Assembly (NCBI GenBank): GCA_030847615.1 | Contig: JAUMIR010000001.1 | Span: 440,874,687-440,938,686, forward strand | From: Gambelia wislizenii | Lineage: Eukaryota; Chordata; Lepidosauria; Squamata; Crotaphytidae | Length of the DNA: 64,000 bases | Direction of reading: 5' to 3' | In this document: positions 22,171-34,883 of the stretch, piece after piece | How positions within the stretch are numbered: the first letter of the stretch is position 1 | Layout: the number at the start of each line of letters is the position of its first letter | Translations under genes and position numbers: made by a program | Notes under the pieces: generated by a model | The model's database searches: none | What the model was told of the DNA's origin: nothing | What the model saw: the letters and a program-made list of their open reading frames with translations, nothing else

Positions 22171-23075
22171 TAAAACAGGTTAAAAACTTCTCATATCTGG
22201 GGCTGTCATTCCATCATACTGTGTCATGGAACGTTCATAGATCAGCTATTGTCCAGAAAACACTAGTTACTTCATCTGCAATAACATGGTTCTTCTTTAC
22301 TAAAGGGGGTATGTCTATACCGTCTGCCATCAAAGTGTTTAATACCAAGTCCACTGCACAACTCTTATCAATATCTGGATAGGGGGACTGTCCCCCAAGA
22401 TAGACAGACAACAAACAAAGTTCCTAAGGCCCCTTCTCCAACTCCCTAATTTTGTCCCTGATCCTGTGCTCCTGTTGGAAACAGGGGAAAGCCTTTTTTC
22501 AACTAGGGCATAGTGGTATGCTTTAAAACTTTGGATGGAAGTTAATGTTTTAGGTGTGGGTTCAGGCTTTCTTTTATATCTGTCCCAGGATGACTATGTC
22601 CAAGCTGCTTGCCAAACAAGCAGCTTCATTTAGTCTCTCTTCCTCCCTCCTCTCCAATCTGGGTTTAAATATTGCCCTCAAATCTGTTAACCAAAGATAG
22701 AGGGGCATAGCTTTTTGCGATCTGCACTCCCATTCATACATATTCTGCTCCCCTAGCGTATTGAACGTCCATTACATCAGACCTTTCCAAATAGTTGATT
22801 ATTTAAAAAAACCTGTCGGTGGTTAATTGCCTCAGATTTATTTTTTCTAAGGCCAAATGTACTGTCTATTTTACTGAATTACTTTGAGGCAGATTTGCTG
22901 GTGTACTTTATTTGGAAAGACAATGCCCATACAGTAATATGGAAGCAGAGTCGATGAAACATATTCTTTTGTCTTGTAACCTTTATAATCAGGCCTGTCA
23001 TTATACAATACATCAATTACTGAGCAAATTTCCAGGAAACTCAGATCAATTTTACATCAAACTAGCTGGACCCGG
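22171..23075 (+). mobile_element. R4-like LINE fragment
   Basis: Translation gives FSYLGLSFHHTVSWNVHRSA, FFFTKGG and VFNTKSTAQLL, then CWKQGKAFFQLGHSGML. At the end it gives CPYSNMEAESMKHILLSCNLY and FPGNSDQFYIKL. This order (YLG, TKGG-VP, a late CPC-H-L-C block) resembles the R4 clade, which is abundant in Anolis. Many stops. Confidence 0.55.
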
Positions 23076-23096
23076 CATACCATACGCCATTAAAAA

Positions 23097-23512
23097 ACTC
23101 TGCCCCCTACCATCCCCCTCTGCTTGTTCTGCCCCCCTGACACCCCTCGCTTGTTCTTCCCCCCTGCCATCCACCTCCACTTCTTCTGCCCCCTGCCACC
23201 CCTCTCCGCTTGTTCTTTCCCCTGATACACCCCCTTGGCTTGTTCTGCCCCCCCCGCCACCCCTTCTGCTTGTTCTTCCCCCTGCCAGCCCCCTCTGCTT
23301 GTTCTTCCTCCTGCCACCCCCTTTGCTTGTTCTGCCCCCTGCACCCCCCTCGGCTTGTTCTGCTCCCATGACATCTCCCCTCCACTTGTTCTGCCCCCAT
23401 GACATCTCCCTTCCTCTTGTTCTTACCCCCTGCTACCCCCTCTGCTTGTTCTGCCCCCTGACACCCTCCTCCGCTTGTTCTCCCCCCTGCCACCCCCTTT
23501 CAAACACTGCTC
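23097..23512. repeat. C-rich minisatellite, about 31-bp unit, about 13 units
   Basis: Units follow CTGCCACCCCCTCTGCTTGT plus TCTGCCCC with length drift of a few bases. The CTTGTTCT core occurs about 13 times. Open frames of 94-204 aa across it are low-complexity artefacts. It follows AGCTGGACCCGGCATAC, a sequence I know as a common reptile repeat border. Confidence 0.8.
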
Positions 23513-23527
23513 TGCTGTGTGGTTAAA

Positions 23528-23900
23528 AAAAATTAAAGGCCTGCTTAAACAGAAAGGTTTTGGCCTTCTGGTGGAAAGAAAGCAGGAATGGGGCTAACTG
23601 GACCTCCTGTGGAAGGGAGTTCCACAACTTAAGAGCCACCACTGCGAAGGCTCTCTATCAAGTCCTCACTAAATGTGCTTGTGATGGTGATGGGACTGAG
23701 AGAAAGCCCAGCCCCAAATATCTTAAAACTTGGGCCAGATCGTATAAGGAGATACCATTTTTTAAGAAAGTCTAGATCCCAAGCAAAATAGTTGTTCTAT
23801 TGACAAAGTACAAATCAACTTTGAAACTCAGGAGAATTTCAAAGGCAATTTACAATGTGATATAGGAGACTGCTGTTAGCAGGTGGGACAAAGGCCTTCT
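23528..23900. mobile_element. interspersed repeat of unknown class
   Basis: GGAAGGGAGTTCCACAACTT, GAGCCACCACTGCGAAGGC and CTTGTGATGGTGATGGGACTG follow a pattern I associate with a common squamate repeat. The class is not clear to me. Confidence 0.35.
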
Positions 23901-23960
23901 ACATGATGAATTCTGCCTAGGTTTGAAGCTATTGGTCAAGATCCAACTTACTACTGAAAT

Positions 23961-24857
23961 TCATAGTATCATAGAATTGTAGAGTTGGAAGAGGCCACGA
24001 GGGCCATCCGGTCCAATCCCCCTGCCACGCAGGAAATCACGATCAAAGCATCCCTGACAGATGGCCATCCAGCTTCTTTTTAAAGACCTCCAAGGAAGAA
24101 GACCCCACCACGCTGTGAGGGAGTGTGTTCCACTGCCAAACAGCTCTTACTGTCAAAAAGTTCCTCCTAATGTTGAGGTGGAATCTCTGTTCCTGGAGCT
24201 TGCATCCATTGCTCCTTGTTCCAGTCTCTGGAGCAGCAGAAAACAAGTCTGCTCCATCCTCAAAGTGACACCCCTTCAAATACTTAAACAGGGCTATCAT
24301 ATCACCTCTTAACCATCTTTTTTCCAGGCTAAACATACTCAGCTCCCTAAGTCTCTCCTCATAAGTCACGGTTTCCAGACCTTTCACCATTTTAGTTGCC
24401 CTTCTCTGGACATGCTCCAATTTGTCAATATCCTTTCTGAATTGTGGTGCCCAGAACTGGACACAGTATTCTAAGTGAGGTCTGACCAAGGCAGAATAGA
24501 GTGGCACTATTACTTCCCTTGATCTAGACACTATACTTCTATTGATGTAGCCCAAAATCGCATTGGCCTTTTTAGCTGCCACATCACACTGTTGACTCAT
24601 GTTCAACTTGTGGTCTACTAGGTTTTAGATCCCTTTCGCACGTAGTCTCGTTCAGCCAGATCTCTCCCATCCTATATCTATGCATTTCATTTTTCTGCCC
24701 TAAGTGCAGTACCTTACATTTTTCCCTATTGAATTTCATTTTGTTAGCTTTGGCCCAGCTCTCTAGTCTATCCAGGTCATTCTGAATTTTGATCCTGTCC
24801 TCTAGCGTATTAGCTACTCCTCCTAATTTGGTGTCATCTGCAAATTTGGTAAGTATC
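23961..24857 (-). mobile_element. CR1 LINE, 5'-truncated
   Basis: Same layout as the 20496 copy. The frame 24043-24606 encodes the ORF2 C-terminus (LVRPHLEYCVQFWAP, RRATKMVKGLE). A small deletion near 24625 shifts into the frame carrying FADDTKLGG. The 5' break is at about 24857. Confidence 0.9.
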
Positions 24858-25205
24858 ATATTATGTGATTCCATCACAAAACTTTTTTCTTTGAACTGCT
24901 GATTCCATGCCATATTGCAAACTGCTTTTTAAATGCCCCAGAACTGTGATTCGTTAATGGTATCTCCATGCTGCACAGAAATGTCCAAACATTTGAGCTA
25001 AGTGGTATAAGCTTTACCATGAATCCAGTGATCCTAGTTAGATTAGGAGGAATTGAGAAGTCCAACATCTGCATAACCCAACAACAACAACAGCAAAACA
25101 CCAGGTTTTTTATATTAGCAAATTCATTAAGGTTGACATTTTCAGTTCAATGACATACATAAAACTGATCTCTTAAAAGTTCTGAATGTGTCTACGTCAG
25201 GCTTG

Positions 25206-25240
<35 letters not shown>

Positions 25241-27116
25241 AGGGGGGATGAACCAAGAGAAGGTGAGATATAACCTGGACATACATTAAACTCTTTGTAG
25301 AGCATACAGATCATGTGATCTGACTTTAACATGTTTAAAAAGTGTTGTGTGAACTGTCCCTCTGATGGGAGCCCAGACCAGTGGAAAGATTAAGTTGAAG
25401 CTATGACCGGATTTGTGAATGCAATGCTGTTTTTACAGCTTAGCCATTCGTTTTGAGGTTTCCTTTATGCCCTTTCTGTTTTTATGCATGCAGCCAAAAA
25501 GATGGACATCTGACAGGCCATAATAGACTGCTCCTTTCCCAGGTATCGCCTACTTGTTTCCTTTATCTATGAATAGGAAATGGCTTAAAGGCACCTGTGT
25601 TATGAAGGTCCCAGGGGCAGCTGCCTGGCTAGTGAATGCCTGATTATGTGTTAACATGCTTTGTCAGATATTGGCAGAATCTGTTCTCTTCTTTTGCCTT
25701 TTCAGCAAGGGTGCCATTGACAGACTGACTACCCATTTATAGAAATGTTGTCCATCAAACTGTGAGGAAGGACAATGGTTTTTTCTGTGGCCAGTGACTG
25801 TGGGAAACTTTTCTCTGGCTATTCAGGCAATTTTTCTAGCTTGTTCTGAAGAGGAGAGACTGATGAGTGCAAAAAGTACAATTAAGCAAAGCCAGACTTC
25901 AATTGAAGGCTGTAGTGTAGTCTGCTGTTCTCATTTTTTTTTATTTGTGGGGGAGGGGGATCTATGGGTTTTCACTTTGCTGTGTGGCATTCAGCGGGGG
26001 GCTATTACAATCCTAATTTTTTTCCCTGGACCACCTAATTCTAAGTAAAAATTAAATGTAATGAGAGCCACTTGGAGTTCTGAATATTTTAAAGCATAAT
26101 TCCCACAGAAGGGATTCGACCTAAACTGCAGTGAGCATCAGTTGGCTAATTATAGCTGCATTTATATTACAGCAGGTGTCAGATGCAGTCATCTCAATAA
26201 AGTCCACATAATACTGGGGAGGGGGAGGATAACAAAAGCTTTTCTTTGAATGTGGGTACTAATTTCGGCTAGGTGTCATAACGAACGCTGATACTTCTCC
26301 TCAGCAATAACAAGGACTCCACAGCACTCAGAAATGCATTTTGCTTCTGCAGTGAATTGACACTGTAAAGCACTTGCTAGTCAGACTTCGCAGATGTCAG
26401 TAGTTAATACCAGCATTGCAGGGGTTAGAATATAATACAGAGAGTCTTATGTAAATACTTTTAGATGATGGGGTGGTTTGTAAAAGAAGTCTGAACACTG
26501 CTCCCCTCACTTAACATCTAAAGAGGCTTCAGTAGAAGATCTTAACTTCCTTTAGATCTTCTTTTATTTGCAGAAGATTGCTGTAGATCTTCCACACCTC
26601 AGGGGCAGATGTCAAGAACTACTAGGAAAGAGATGTGGCAAATGCTTGTGTTTAAAATTCACAGTAACTCCTCCTAGTTATGCATTAGTTGTAGATTGGT
26701 GAGAGGAGAAGATAGCAGCTTGTTTATGCCTTAACAATGCAGCATTCTTCAGCTCCAGACAACCTCTTGAAGGATATGTTGGCTCAGATGGAAAAGTGTA
26801 GCCTATCATCTTTCCCATGGGTTTGGAGCAGGCAGTGCTACTAAAAATAAGTAAAACAGTGGAATTGTACAACATGGGTGGTGGGCAAAGTGTGAGGCAA
26901 TGACACATTTTCCCTTAATCTCTTGGAGAACATGTGTGGTAGTCTCATCACTTGTTCTTTGCACACATCCATGTTCCATCACCCCATTAAGTTTTGGCAA
27001 CATCCCTCCCCCCACTTAAAGAAACTGCAAAATGTCTTTCTTTCACCACTGTGTAAGTGCAGTCTATCCCCAGATATTTGGACTTAAGAAGCATGGCTTC
27101 TACAGAACTTCTCTTT
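24858..27116. other. repeat-poor stretch with (TG)n at 25206-25237
   Basis: Apart from the dinucleotide tract I see no mobile element. 25300-26450 has balanced composition and clusters of transcription-factor-like words (TTAGCCATTCG, GGCTAATTATAGC, ACAGCAGGTGTCAGATG). That fits a conserved non-coding element but is not proof. No exon is supported. Confidence 0.4.
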
Positions 27117-27372
27117 CTAGACATTTATTTATTTATCACATTTATATCTCATATTTCTCCCATAGTGTTCAAGGTGGCAATTATGGTTCCTCTGCTCCCT
27201 CATTTATTGTTTTATCAGCATAACAAGTCTGGGATCTAGGTTAGATTAAGAGGTGGCAACTACCAGAAGGTCATCTAGTGAGCTTCATAGCTAAAGGGGG
27301 GGGGTAGTGTTGAACCTTGGTCTTTCCCTTCCTTATGCAACCCTCTTAATCATCACAACATGCTGGCCCATC
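27117..27372 (-). mobile_element. tRNA-derived SINE
   Basis: The tail side has TTTATATCTCATATTTCTCCC and TTCAAGGTGGC, the head side TTGAACCTTGGTCTTTCCC and ACAACATGCTGGCCC. That is the reverse complement of the SINE seen at 38.5 kb in decayed form. Confidence 0.55.
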
Positions 27373-28732
27373 TCTCCTTAAACAGCAAATGAAAGCTACT
27401 CATTATGATCTTGTGGAAATTTCAGCTGATAGTTTATTAAATTTCTGTATCACTGCTGAACTTTATGCTGGCTATACCTGACCACACACTTTCAACATGA
27501 TATAGAATACATTATCCTAAAGAACACTTGGTATCATTCCAATATCTACCAAACAGGAATGGTTTACAAGTCTTCTGGAAACCTCTAAAATGCAAAATTT
27601 GGTGAATTTTCAACAATGAGGAATGCCTTAATCTGTACCTGCAACAAATTTGCTTCAATACTTTCATTGATGGAGGTCATACTTAAATGGTCCAAGTTGG
27701 ACATGCAACAAAATGTTGCAGTGTATTCTTGTGTAACAGGAGTGTCCTTGTTCAAGGCACCAGCCAGCTATACTTTCTCAACAACCAGCAGGCCACACCC
27801 CATTGTTCTTTTCGAACTTAGACTTAACATTCCATGGCTATTGAGCATGCTGAGTTTACATTGGGCAGGGGTGGTGCTTTTTTTTTTAATGCTCAGTTTA
27901 CATTTGGCTTGGATGTTGTTTTAAAAGAAACTAAAATGAAAAAGGGTGTTAAAGGTTCTTTGTATTTCTCCAAACTTTGCTGCCCCCTATGCTGATTTCT
28001 CTGAGTTATTTCTTCAAGCCCCCTTTTTTCTCCAATTCTGTTAGCTTTCAGTACCTATGTTTAATATTAAACTGATAGGCAGGACAGTGCTGAAAATTTA
28101 CATGCAGATAAATTTAGTGTGAAAAGATCAAAGTTCATATGTGGTATTGATGGATTGAACAGGAAGGACATCATCACACAAGGCTTGTATTCTGGAATTA
28201 CAGCAAGATAGTAGCAGATGTGGCCCTTTCTTTTCACACATCATCATCTCTATCCTGTTGCTGTCTTACTATTCATCTGCTTCTGGAGTGCATGTTCATT
28301 GACAGGGAAAACCCATCAATACCTCCCAATATCACTGCTATGGCAGCATTCCCCTCTGTGTGATAAGATGCTTCAATGATAGTAGCAATATGAAGGAAGT
28401 TGCAATGCATGAGGGGGGCACATGACTTCCTCTCCTCTCCCCACCCTCCACCCCCACCCCACTATTCCAAGCTGGCAAAAATTGCTTTCTCTCCATGCCC
28501 TCCCTTTTTTCCATGCTTGCATACTTACAGGGAAATTATAAAATAAAAATATTTTTATCTTTTTCTCATAATTATACAATCACAGCAAAAAGAAGGAGAA
28601 AGGCAGACTTCAAAGAGTCTGGTAATGATCACAGGTAGCATGCATCCTGTCCTGGTCATACAGACTCCCGAAGCCAGCATCTCCCTGGATCTATCCTAGA
28701 TTGCAGCAGCAGATGAATGCAATTTTCACTAA
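27373..28732. other. no recognised feature
   Basis: No gene or repeat signature that I can support. Confidence 0.45.
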
Positions 28733-29277
28733 AGGCTCATCTACACTGGCCAGAATACGTTGGCTTCCTGTCGGTGTATTCTAGACCCGGATCAAGCCCA
28801 TTGTCCCTCCGTAACCTGCACAAAATGGGATGTATGGACACACCAGCCCATCTCTGCAGCTGCTTCTGCCACTGCTGTCCAGATCACACTCTCTGAAGCC
28901 AGGAAGGAGAGCTGCACCATATGATGAAGGTCCCCTGCATGTGACCAGCTTTGCTTACACACTGTGGGCCTCCTTCGTGGCTTCAGAGAGTGAGTTGTGG
29001 ATGGCAGCTGCAGCGATAAGCTGGTGGGCTGGTATGGACTCATGTGATCCCACAGGGCCCGATCTGTTTTTTTCCTAAATGAGGTGGGTTTTCCCAGGTA
29101 TTTTGATGAAACAATTTAAAGGGCTTTGCCTCATCTTCCCCCCCCCCCCATCTTTGCCCTGGGTGTCATCAGGAGTGCCTGGGGACAAAATGGGGCAAGA
29201 GCCCTGCATTGTTTGGCATGCAGGACTCCAAGTTGGGGGCAAGACTGAGTAAATAGCCCATCTAGACAAGCCCTATG
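28733..29277. mobile_element. hAT-like MITE
   Basis: The left end GGCTCATCTACACTGGCC and the right end GCCCATCTAGACAAGCCC are inverted. It contains inverted inner copies of CACTCTCTGAAGCCAGG. Related to 34884-35340. Confidence 0.6.
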
Positions 29278-30773
29278 ACTGCAATTCTGTGTGTACTTTC
29301 TGGGAGCAAACCATACCGAATTTAGTAGGATTTACTTGGGAGTAAATTTACATAGAATTGTGTTATGGCTCTGATGAGAAGGCTGCACTTTATTTATAGC
29401 ACAGCAGTCCTTTCTCTTACTTTAGAGAAAGTCCAATTAAATTCAGTTGAACTTTCTATTGTGTAAAGTGAACAGGCACGCAAAAGACCATGTTGTTAGA
29501 TGATCCATCACTGTAGCTTGTAAGCTTGAAGTTAAGCTATTGTCATGTACTCAGTATAGATCTCCCAATGTCTTCTTTAGAATGTTGCAACTAGTGGAGA
29601 ACATGGGAGCTTACATGTCACAGGGTGTTGAGGCACCAGTAACTACTTATACAAGTTTCTCAGAGTATGAATTCAGTGCCCTCAGTCTTTCAGACACAAT
29701 TCAGAAAGACTTATAAAGGATTGAGGGCCAAACTCTATGTAACATGGGAGATCCATCACCAGATCTCTCAACCTCTTTTTCTGATGCAATGTTCTCCAAC
29801 TGGCATTATCCTAGAGACTCTTATCCTGCTGGTAGAAAAAAGACAAATGTTACATTGGTAATTTTTCCTCCCTCAGCTGGAAAAGAGTGCAATTCAATCA
29901 GGAAAATGGTACAGGAGGAAGGGGAGGAGAGAAACTTCCTCACTGTTACTTTCTCCTCAAATTAGTATTTTTTTATATAGCTGTTCTGAAGTAAAGAAAC
30001 AGATGTTGTGAGTTCTGATCAAACATTTCCCACATCTTTTGTAGTTTTACTCTAAACAACATGGGCCCTATATGTGTTGCAGACTGCCATTTGATTTAGT
30101 TTCTAGCATAGTCTCTAACATTAATTAAGAAGACTGAGGCAAAAGCAAGGGTATTTTTTGAAACATTCTGCAAACTTTGCCTGTTCTGACACTTGTCACT
30201 GACTGCATGGCCTTTTCACAAAATCAATTCAGAGTGAGAGAAACACACCAACCTCCTTTCTCACAGCAACCGTGTTAGTGAAGCAAACAGAAGCATACCG
30301 GTATTGAAGCCAAAACTATTGTACCTCCTCTTCACTTGCACAAGTGTCCTGTGATTGTGCTGGTTTGGCAATTTCTGTCCTAATGCACCAGTTCTGTAAC
30401 CCTGCCCGGGAAAACCCCAAGGAAAATCCACATCTAATTGTTCACATTCACCAGATACAAAGCACCAAAGCTGCAGAATCTGGACTGTGAGAGAGAAGGG
30501 AGACAGAGGTGAATGTCATCAGCATGATTTTACCCAGCAGCATCATGTTCATGTTGAACAGAATAAGACTTTGCTGAATCCTGTAGCAAACATCCTGAAG
30601 CAGTGCTAACTAGTGTCTCAGAATCATAATCTAGGACCTTCCTGCTAAGAAAATAAAGTGGAAAATTGAATGGAGAAATGGAATTTTCTTCTACACTCTA
30701 GGCAGAGTAGACAGAGGATGTTTCCATACTGGTGACTCATTGCATTACTCAGTCTTTGGTCCTTTCCTGTATA
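29278..30773. other. no recognised feature
   Basis: Nothing supported. Confidence 0.45.
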
Positions 30774-31261
30774 CAGTGGGCCCTTGGTATCCACAGGGGT
30801 TTGGGTTCCAAGACTCCACGTGGATAACAAAATCCCTTAAGTCCCATTATATACTCTCTGGCTTTTCTTCGCAAACGAAGATTCAGGAAGGACTCATCCC
30901 GCGCCTTCTGCAAGCGCGCTGATGACTAAAAAGGCCAATCCGAGATAAACAAGTCCGGTTGCAAAAAGTGCAGCAGAAGGTCTCCTTGGGTGATGTTTTT
31001 GGGTTGTGATTCTTTCTGCGTTGTCGTTTCTCTTCAAGACTTGTTCGTCGTGAGTTCTCAAATAAGGCTGCAGCATTGTGGATAGTGCGTCTCCATGCCT
31101 ACAATGGCATAGTAAAATGGTGTCCCTTATATAAAATGGCCCAAATCAAGGTTTGCTTCTTGGAATTTAAATATATATATATATATATATATATACACAT
31201 TTTCAAGCCATGGATAGTGGAATACGTGGGTGCCAAATCTGTGAATACAGAGGGCTGACTG
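30774..31261 (+). mobile_element. Tigger/pogo-like MITE, split by a LINE insertion
   Basis: TA duplications (30772-30773, 31262-31263) bracket CAGTGGGCCCTTGGTATCC and the complement of GAGGGCTGACTG. The MITE body is cut at CATTATATAC / TACAATGGCATAG, with the CCHC-finger LINE in between. A (TA)n tract lies at 31170-31193. Confidence 0.8.
30856..31079 (-). mobile_element. CCHC-finger non-LTR retrotransposon, copy 2 (short)
   Basis: From the CTCTCTGG tail through the hairpin TTCGCAAACGAA, the finger codons and the HNAAALFEN-coding region, ending GCGTCTCCATGCC. Heavily 5' truncated. It sits inside the Tigger MITE and is therefore younger than it. Confidence 0.8.
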
Positions 31262-31262
31262 T

Positions 31263-32689
31263 ACCACATGCTGAACTGTAATTTACCTTCAAGCCTTCAG
31301 AGGACATTTTTGTGTGTACCTACCCCATCATGGTTCATCCACATTCAAGTGAATTAGATATGGGATTTTTTTATTTGTCCATGCTAAAGGCAGTTATAGG
31401 ACAAGAAAAGTCACCTGAGCCCAGATTTTGTTATTTCTTCATTTAAATCTTAAATATATTTTGGAAAATTAGGCTAAAGCACTTTTTTATTGAAGTACAG
31501 CACTATTAAGTGACTACATCAAGAAGTGTGTGTGTGTGTGAATGAAGATTACAAATTAAAAGATTTGTTCAAAAATATATTTTAGGAAATTAGGCTAAAG
31601 CACATATGTATTGAAGCACTATTAAGTGACTACATCAAGAATTTTGTGTGTGTGAATAAAGATGTACAAATTAAAAGATTGATTTAAAAATATGATACAG
31701 AAATTGGTCTGTCTGGAAAGGTTTGAGTGAAAGGGTTGCTGAGGTAAAGAGGTGTGCTTAAAAATATAAGCCTATTCGCTCATACGTCATAGCACACATC
31801 ACAACTAAACCTCTTAAAAAGACTGACAAGGAGTGCTAAGGCAATCTGCACATTGGGAAATTGTTCAACTGCTTCTCTCCTTCAGCCAAAAGAGAAAAAA
31901 ATAATCCTATGGTTTGAAAAAAGACAAGAACCATACGTAATGCACAAGGACAATGAAGTTAATGTAGCTATCTAGTAAAAAGTGAGTGGATGAAATGTGT
32001 TTGTTACCTGGGTCATGATATCTCTCATGTGGGTGCATCCAGAGACCCTGTGGAAAAAATGTCCTCCAGCAGTTTTCATCTACATGTACTAATACATCAT
32101 CCATCCAGCTAACCTGGAACCTATGGACAGCAAGGCTGCAAAGGAATGAAAGAAACAGGGGCCACACTTTCTTCCACTCTGCTTTTACCATTTTTATCTG
32201 TGGCCAAAATTAGTTGAAGCTGCCTAGCACGAAGCAATTCACAGACCAATCTCATACTCCATTCCAGGGCAAGCAGGTGACTGGGCATTTTTGTGTTTTG
32301 CAATCAGTGTATTAGGTACCTCAATTACCTAGAGTGTTGATGTTTTAAGGTTTTGCACCCAGCTCAATCGATCACCTACCAAATGACAGAAGGGCTGGTG
32401 AAGCTAACATGAGTATTGCTTCTTTCTGTTTCACATTTGCTACTTTTCTGGTATTAGAGTCAGCACAGTTGTCACTAGCAGTTTTTCAAAGCTGAAAGAA
32501 AATGTATTTGCTCAATGTGTGGCTTCCTGATGAAAGTGAGCAATTTCATGATCTTTACACTTTTCAGATTCCCCCCCACCCTCAGTGTTATAAATGAGCA
32601 ATTCCTTCAGCTACCTTTCAGGGAAGGTGGCAAAATTACAGTACTGAGTTCAATGAACAGCTTTCACTGTACAGGATATCAGGCACCTT
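31263..32689. other. no gene; tandem duplication of about 121 bp at 31450-31692
   Basis: The stretch with AGGCTAAAGCAC, CACTATTAAGTGACTACATC and TTAAAAGATT occurs twice, head to tail. The rest shows nothing recognisable. Confidence 0.6.
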
Positions 32690-32703
32690 GAAACATTTGT
32701 CCT

Positions 32704-34596
32704 GGCTTACAGGTTAATTGGAATAAATCAGATATGATGTTGTTTAACTATACTAAGGAAGAAGAAAATGTATTTGTAAAAGAGAAAAAATTAGAAGTAA
32801 GATTAAAAAGTAATATTAAGTATTTAGGAATAAATATTACAAAAGATTTAAAAGAATTAGAAGAGAAAAATATTATGGTACTAAGGAAAGAAATGGAAAA
32901 GAAGTTGGAAGAATATAAAAATATTCAACTATCATGGTTTGGAAGAGTAGCTTTAGTTAAAATGAAAATATTACCTAAACTAAATTTTTTGTTTAGAATG
33001 TTACCAATAAAAGTATCAGAAGCAGAATTGAAAAAATGGCAAAATATGCTGAATAAATATTGTAATGGAGGAAAAAGGACAAGATTAAATAAATTATTTT
33101 GGTATATATCACAGAAGGAGGGAGGACTTGGTCTTCCCAAAATAAAAGGATATTATGAAGCTAATCAATTGAGATATGTTATAGAAGGAATTGTAGGACA
33201 GGGGGATTTAGAATGGTTAGAGATAGAAACAGGGAGAATAGAAAAGAGAATATGGAATATATTTTTTGATAATTTTACAAAAAAGGAAATTAAAGGAATT
33301 GAGAACCCATTTCTGCAAAATATATGGGAAATATGGTATAAATATAAGAGAGAATTGTTGCCTATTGATTCAGTATTAACACCGGATATAATGGGGGGAA
33401 AAATCCCAAATAATTTGAAGGAAAAAATGGGAAAGGAATTAAAGAAAAGAGGACTAGAAAAAATAGAGGGATGGATAGGATGGATGAATGAGAAAGGGAG
33501 TATAAGAGAGAAATTATGTGGAATGAAAATTTCATGGTTTAATTGCATACAGTTAGAACAATGGATTAAAAATTGGAAAAAGAATAATAAAGAAATAAGG
33601 GAATTTACAAAATTTGAAAATTTGGTGAAAAAAGGTGAAAAGAGGGATGATAATGAAAGTATGAAAGGTATTACAAGTGAATTATATAAAATATTGATAA
33701 AAAATAAGGGAAAAAAAGACAAAGGGGAATATTTAAGGAGAATATGGGAGGAAGATTTGAAACAAAAAATTGGAGATCATGAATGGGATAAGATATGGAA
33801 ACAAAGACATCTAAAAAATATGTCAATACAGATAAAAGAAAATTATTATAAAATAATATGGAGATGGTATTTGACACCAGCAAGATTGCATAATATAGAT
33901 AAGAATAACTCTAAATATTGTTGGAGAGGTTGTCAAGAAATAGGTCCATATATGCATATGTGGTGGAATTGTAAATTTGTACAGTAGTTTTGGGAAATGG
34001 TTTTTATAGAAATAGAGAATATTCTGAATAGAAATATAGAAAGGAAGCCGAGCATAGCATTGATGTCAATTTATAATGAAGAGAATGGGAACCAAGCAGA
34101 AAAGGATTTAATAACAAATTTATTAACGGCAGCAAGATTAATTATAGCAAGACATTGGAAAATGCAAATAAATGTACAAGTGGAGGAGTGGTATAAAGAA
34201 GTGTGGAAGATGGCAATAAATGATAAGTTAACATGTAGACTCAAAGTAAGAAGAGGAAGTTGGAAAGAAAGAGACTTTGATAAAATTTGGAATGTATTTG
34301 TTAAAAAAGTATTACAGACAAAAGATGGGAGGTTACCTCCATGAGAAGAAATGAGATTCTGGAAAGATTAGGTAAGGGATAATGGCTCCGGTGAAGGGGA
34401 GCACTAAGGTGGGGGGGGAGGGTAAGGGAATTAATATTTTTGAATAGAATTATAGTAAAGAATCTATGTTAACTTTTGAAATTAGTTAATAGAAAAATTG
34501 TGATTTTATAGTAATTTTATGTGTTATAATAACTAAGTATTGATTAGATAATATAATGTATGATTATAAAATTAATAAAAATATATTTTTAAAAAA
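32704..34596 (+). mobile_element. L1 LINE, 5'-truncated, with target duplication
   Basis: The target duplication GAAACATTTGTCCT (32690-32703) is matched by GAAACATTTATCCT (34597-34610), one mismatch. The insert holds the last third of ORF2, a short 3' UTR with a G-rich run at 34411, and an AATAAA-bearing A-rich end at 34574-34596. The strand is very A-rich, as is usual for L1. It was inserted from left (truncated 5') to right. Confidence 0.9.
32734..34344 (+). pseudogene. L1 ORF2 C-terminal half (one internal stop)
   Basis: The frame starts after the RT active site with IKYLGINITKDLKELEEKN and WFGRVALVKMKILPKLNFLF, the classical L1 segment following the RT palm. GGLGLPKIKGYYEANQLRY follows, and near the end RWYLTPARLHNID, CWRGCQEIGPYMHMWWNC. 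A TAG at 33985-33987 interrupts it. The same frame then runs on to 34344 through FIEIENIL and LTAARLIIARHWK to DGRLPP. A single stop in about 1.6 kb indicates a recent insertion. The endonuclease and RT catalytic core are missing through truncation. Confidence 0.85.
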
Positions 34597-34883
34597 GAAA
34601 CATTTATCCTAAACAAATGGTCCCATGAGTGCAGAAAGCTTAAAATTCAGCCTAGGTGTAGCAGAATTGATGTATTGCTTAACACTTCATCTGCACACAT
34701 TGCTTTTGGATATAATCTGTTCATTGGGAAACGTCATGATTTTTCTGCTTTTTATTTTTTATTGTGGCATTTTATGTTTTGTAGTAGATAAGAGTTTAAC
34801 TGCATTAGAAATATACATAAAGTTTCATATCCAGTGAAAAAGCATGGCAGCATTAATGTAAGATTTGTTTAAGGATCAGAGGG

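Noticed and set aside
23052..23526. Gln/Gly-rich and Pro-rich frames across 23.1-23.5 kb
   Set aside because: Low-complexity translation of the 31-bp C-rich minisatellite.
33165..33722. Minus-strand 185-codon frame, Phe/Ile/Ser-rich, membrane-like
   Set aside because: It is the complement of A-rich L1 ORF2 sequence, which yields spurious hydrophobic frames.
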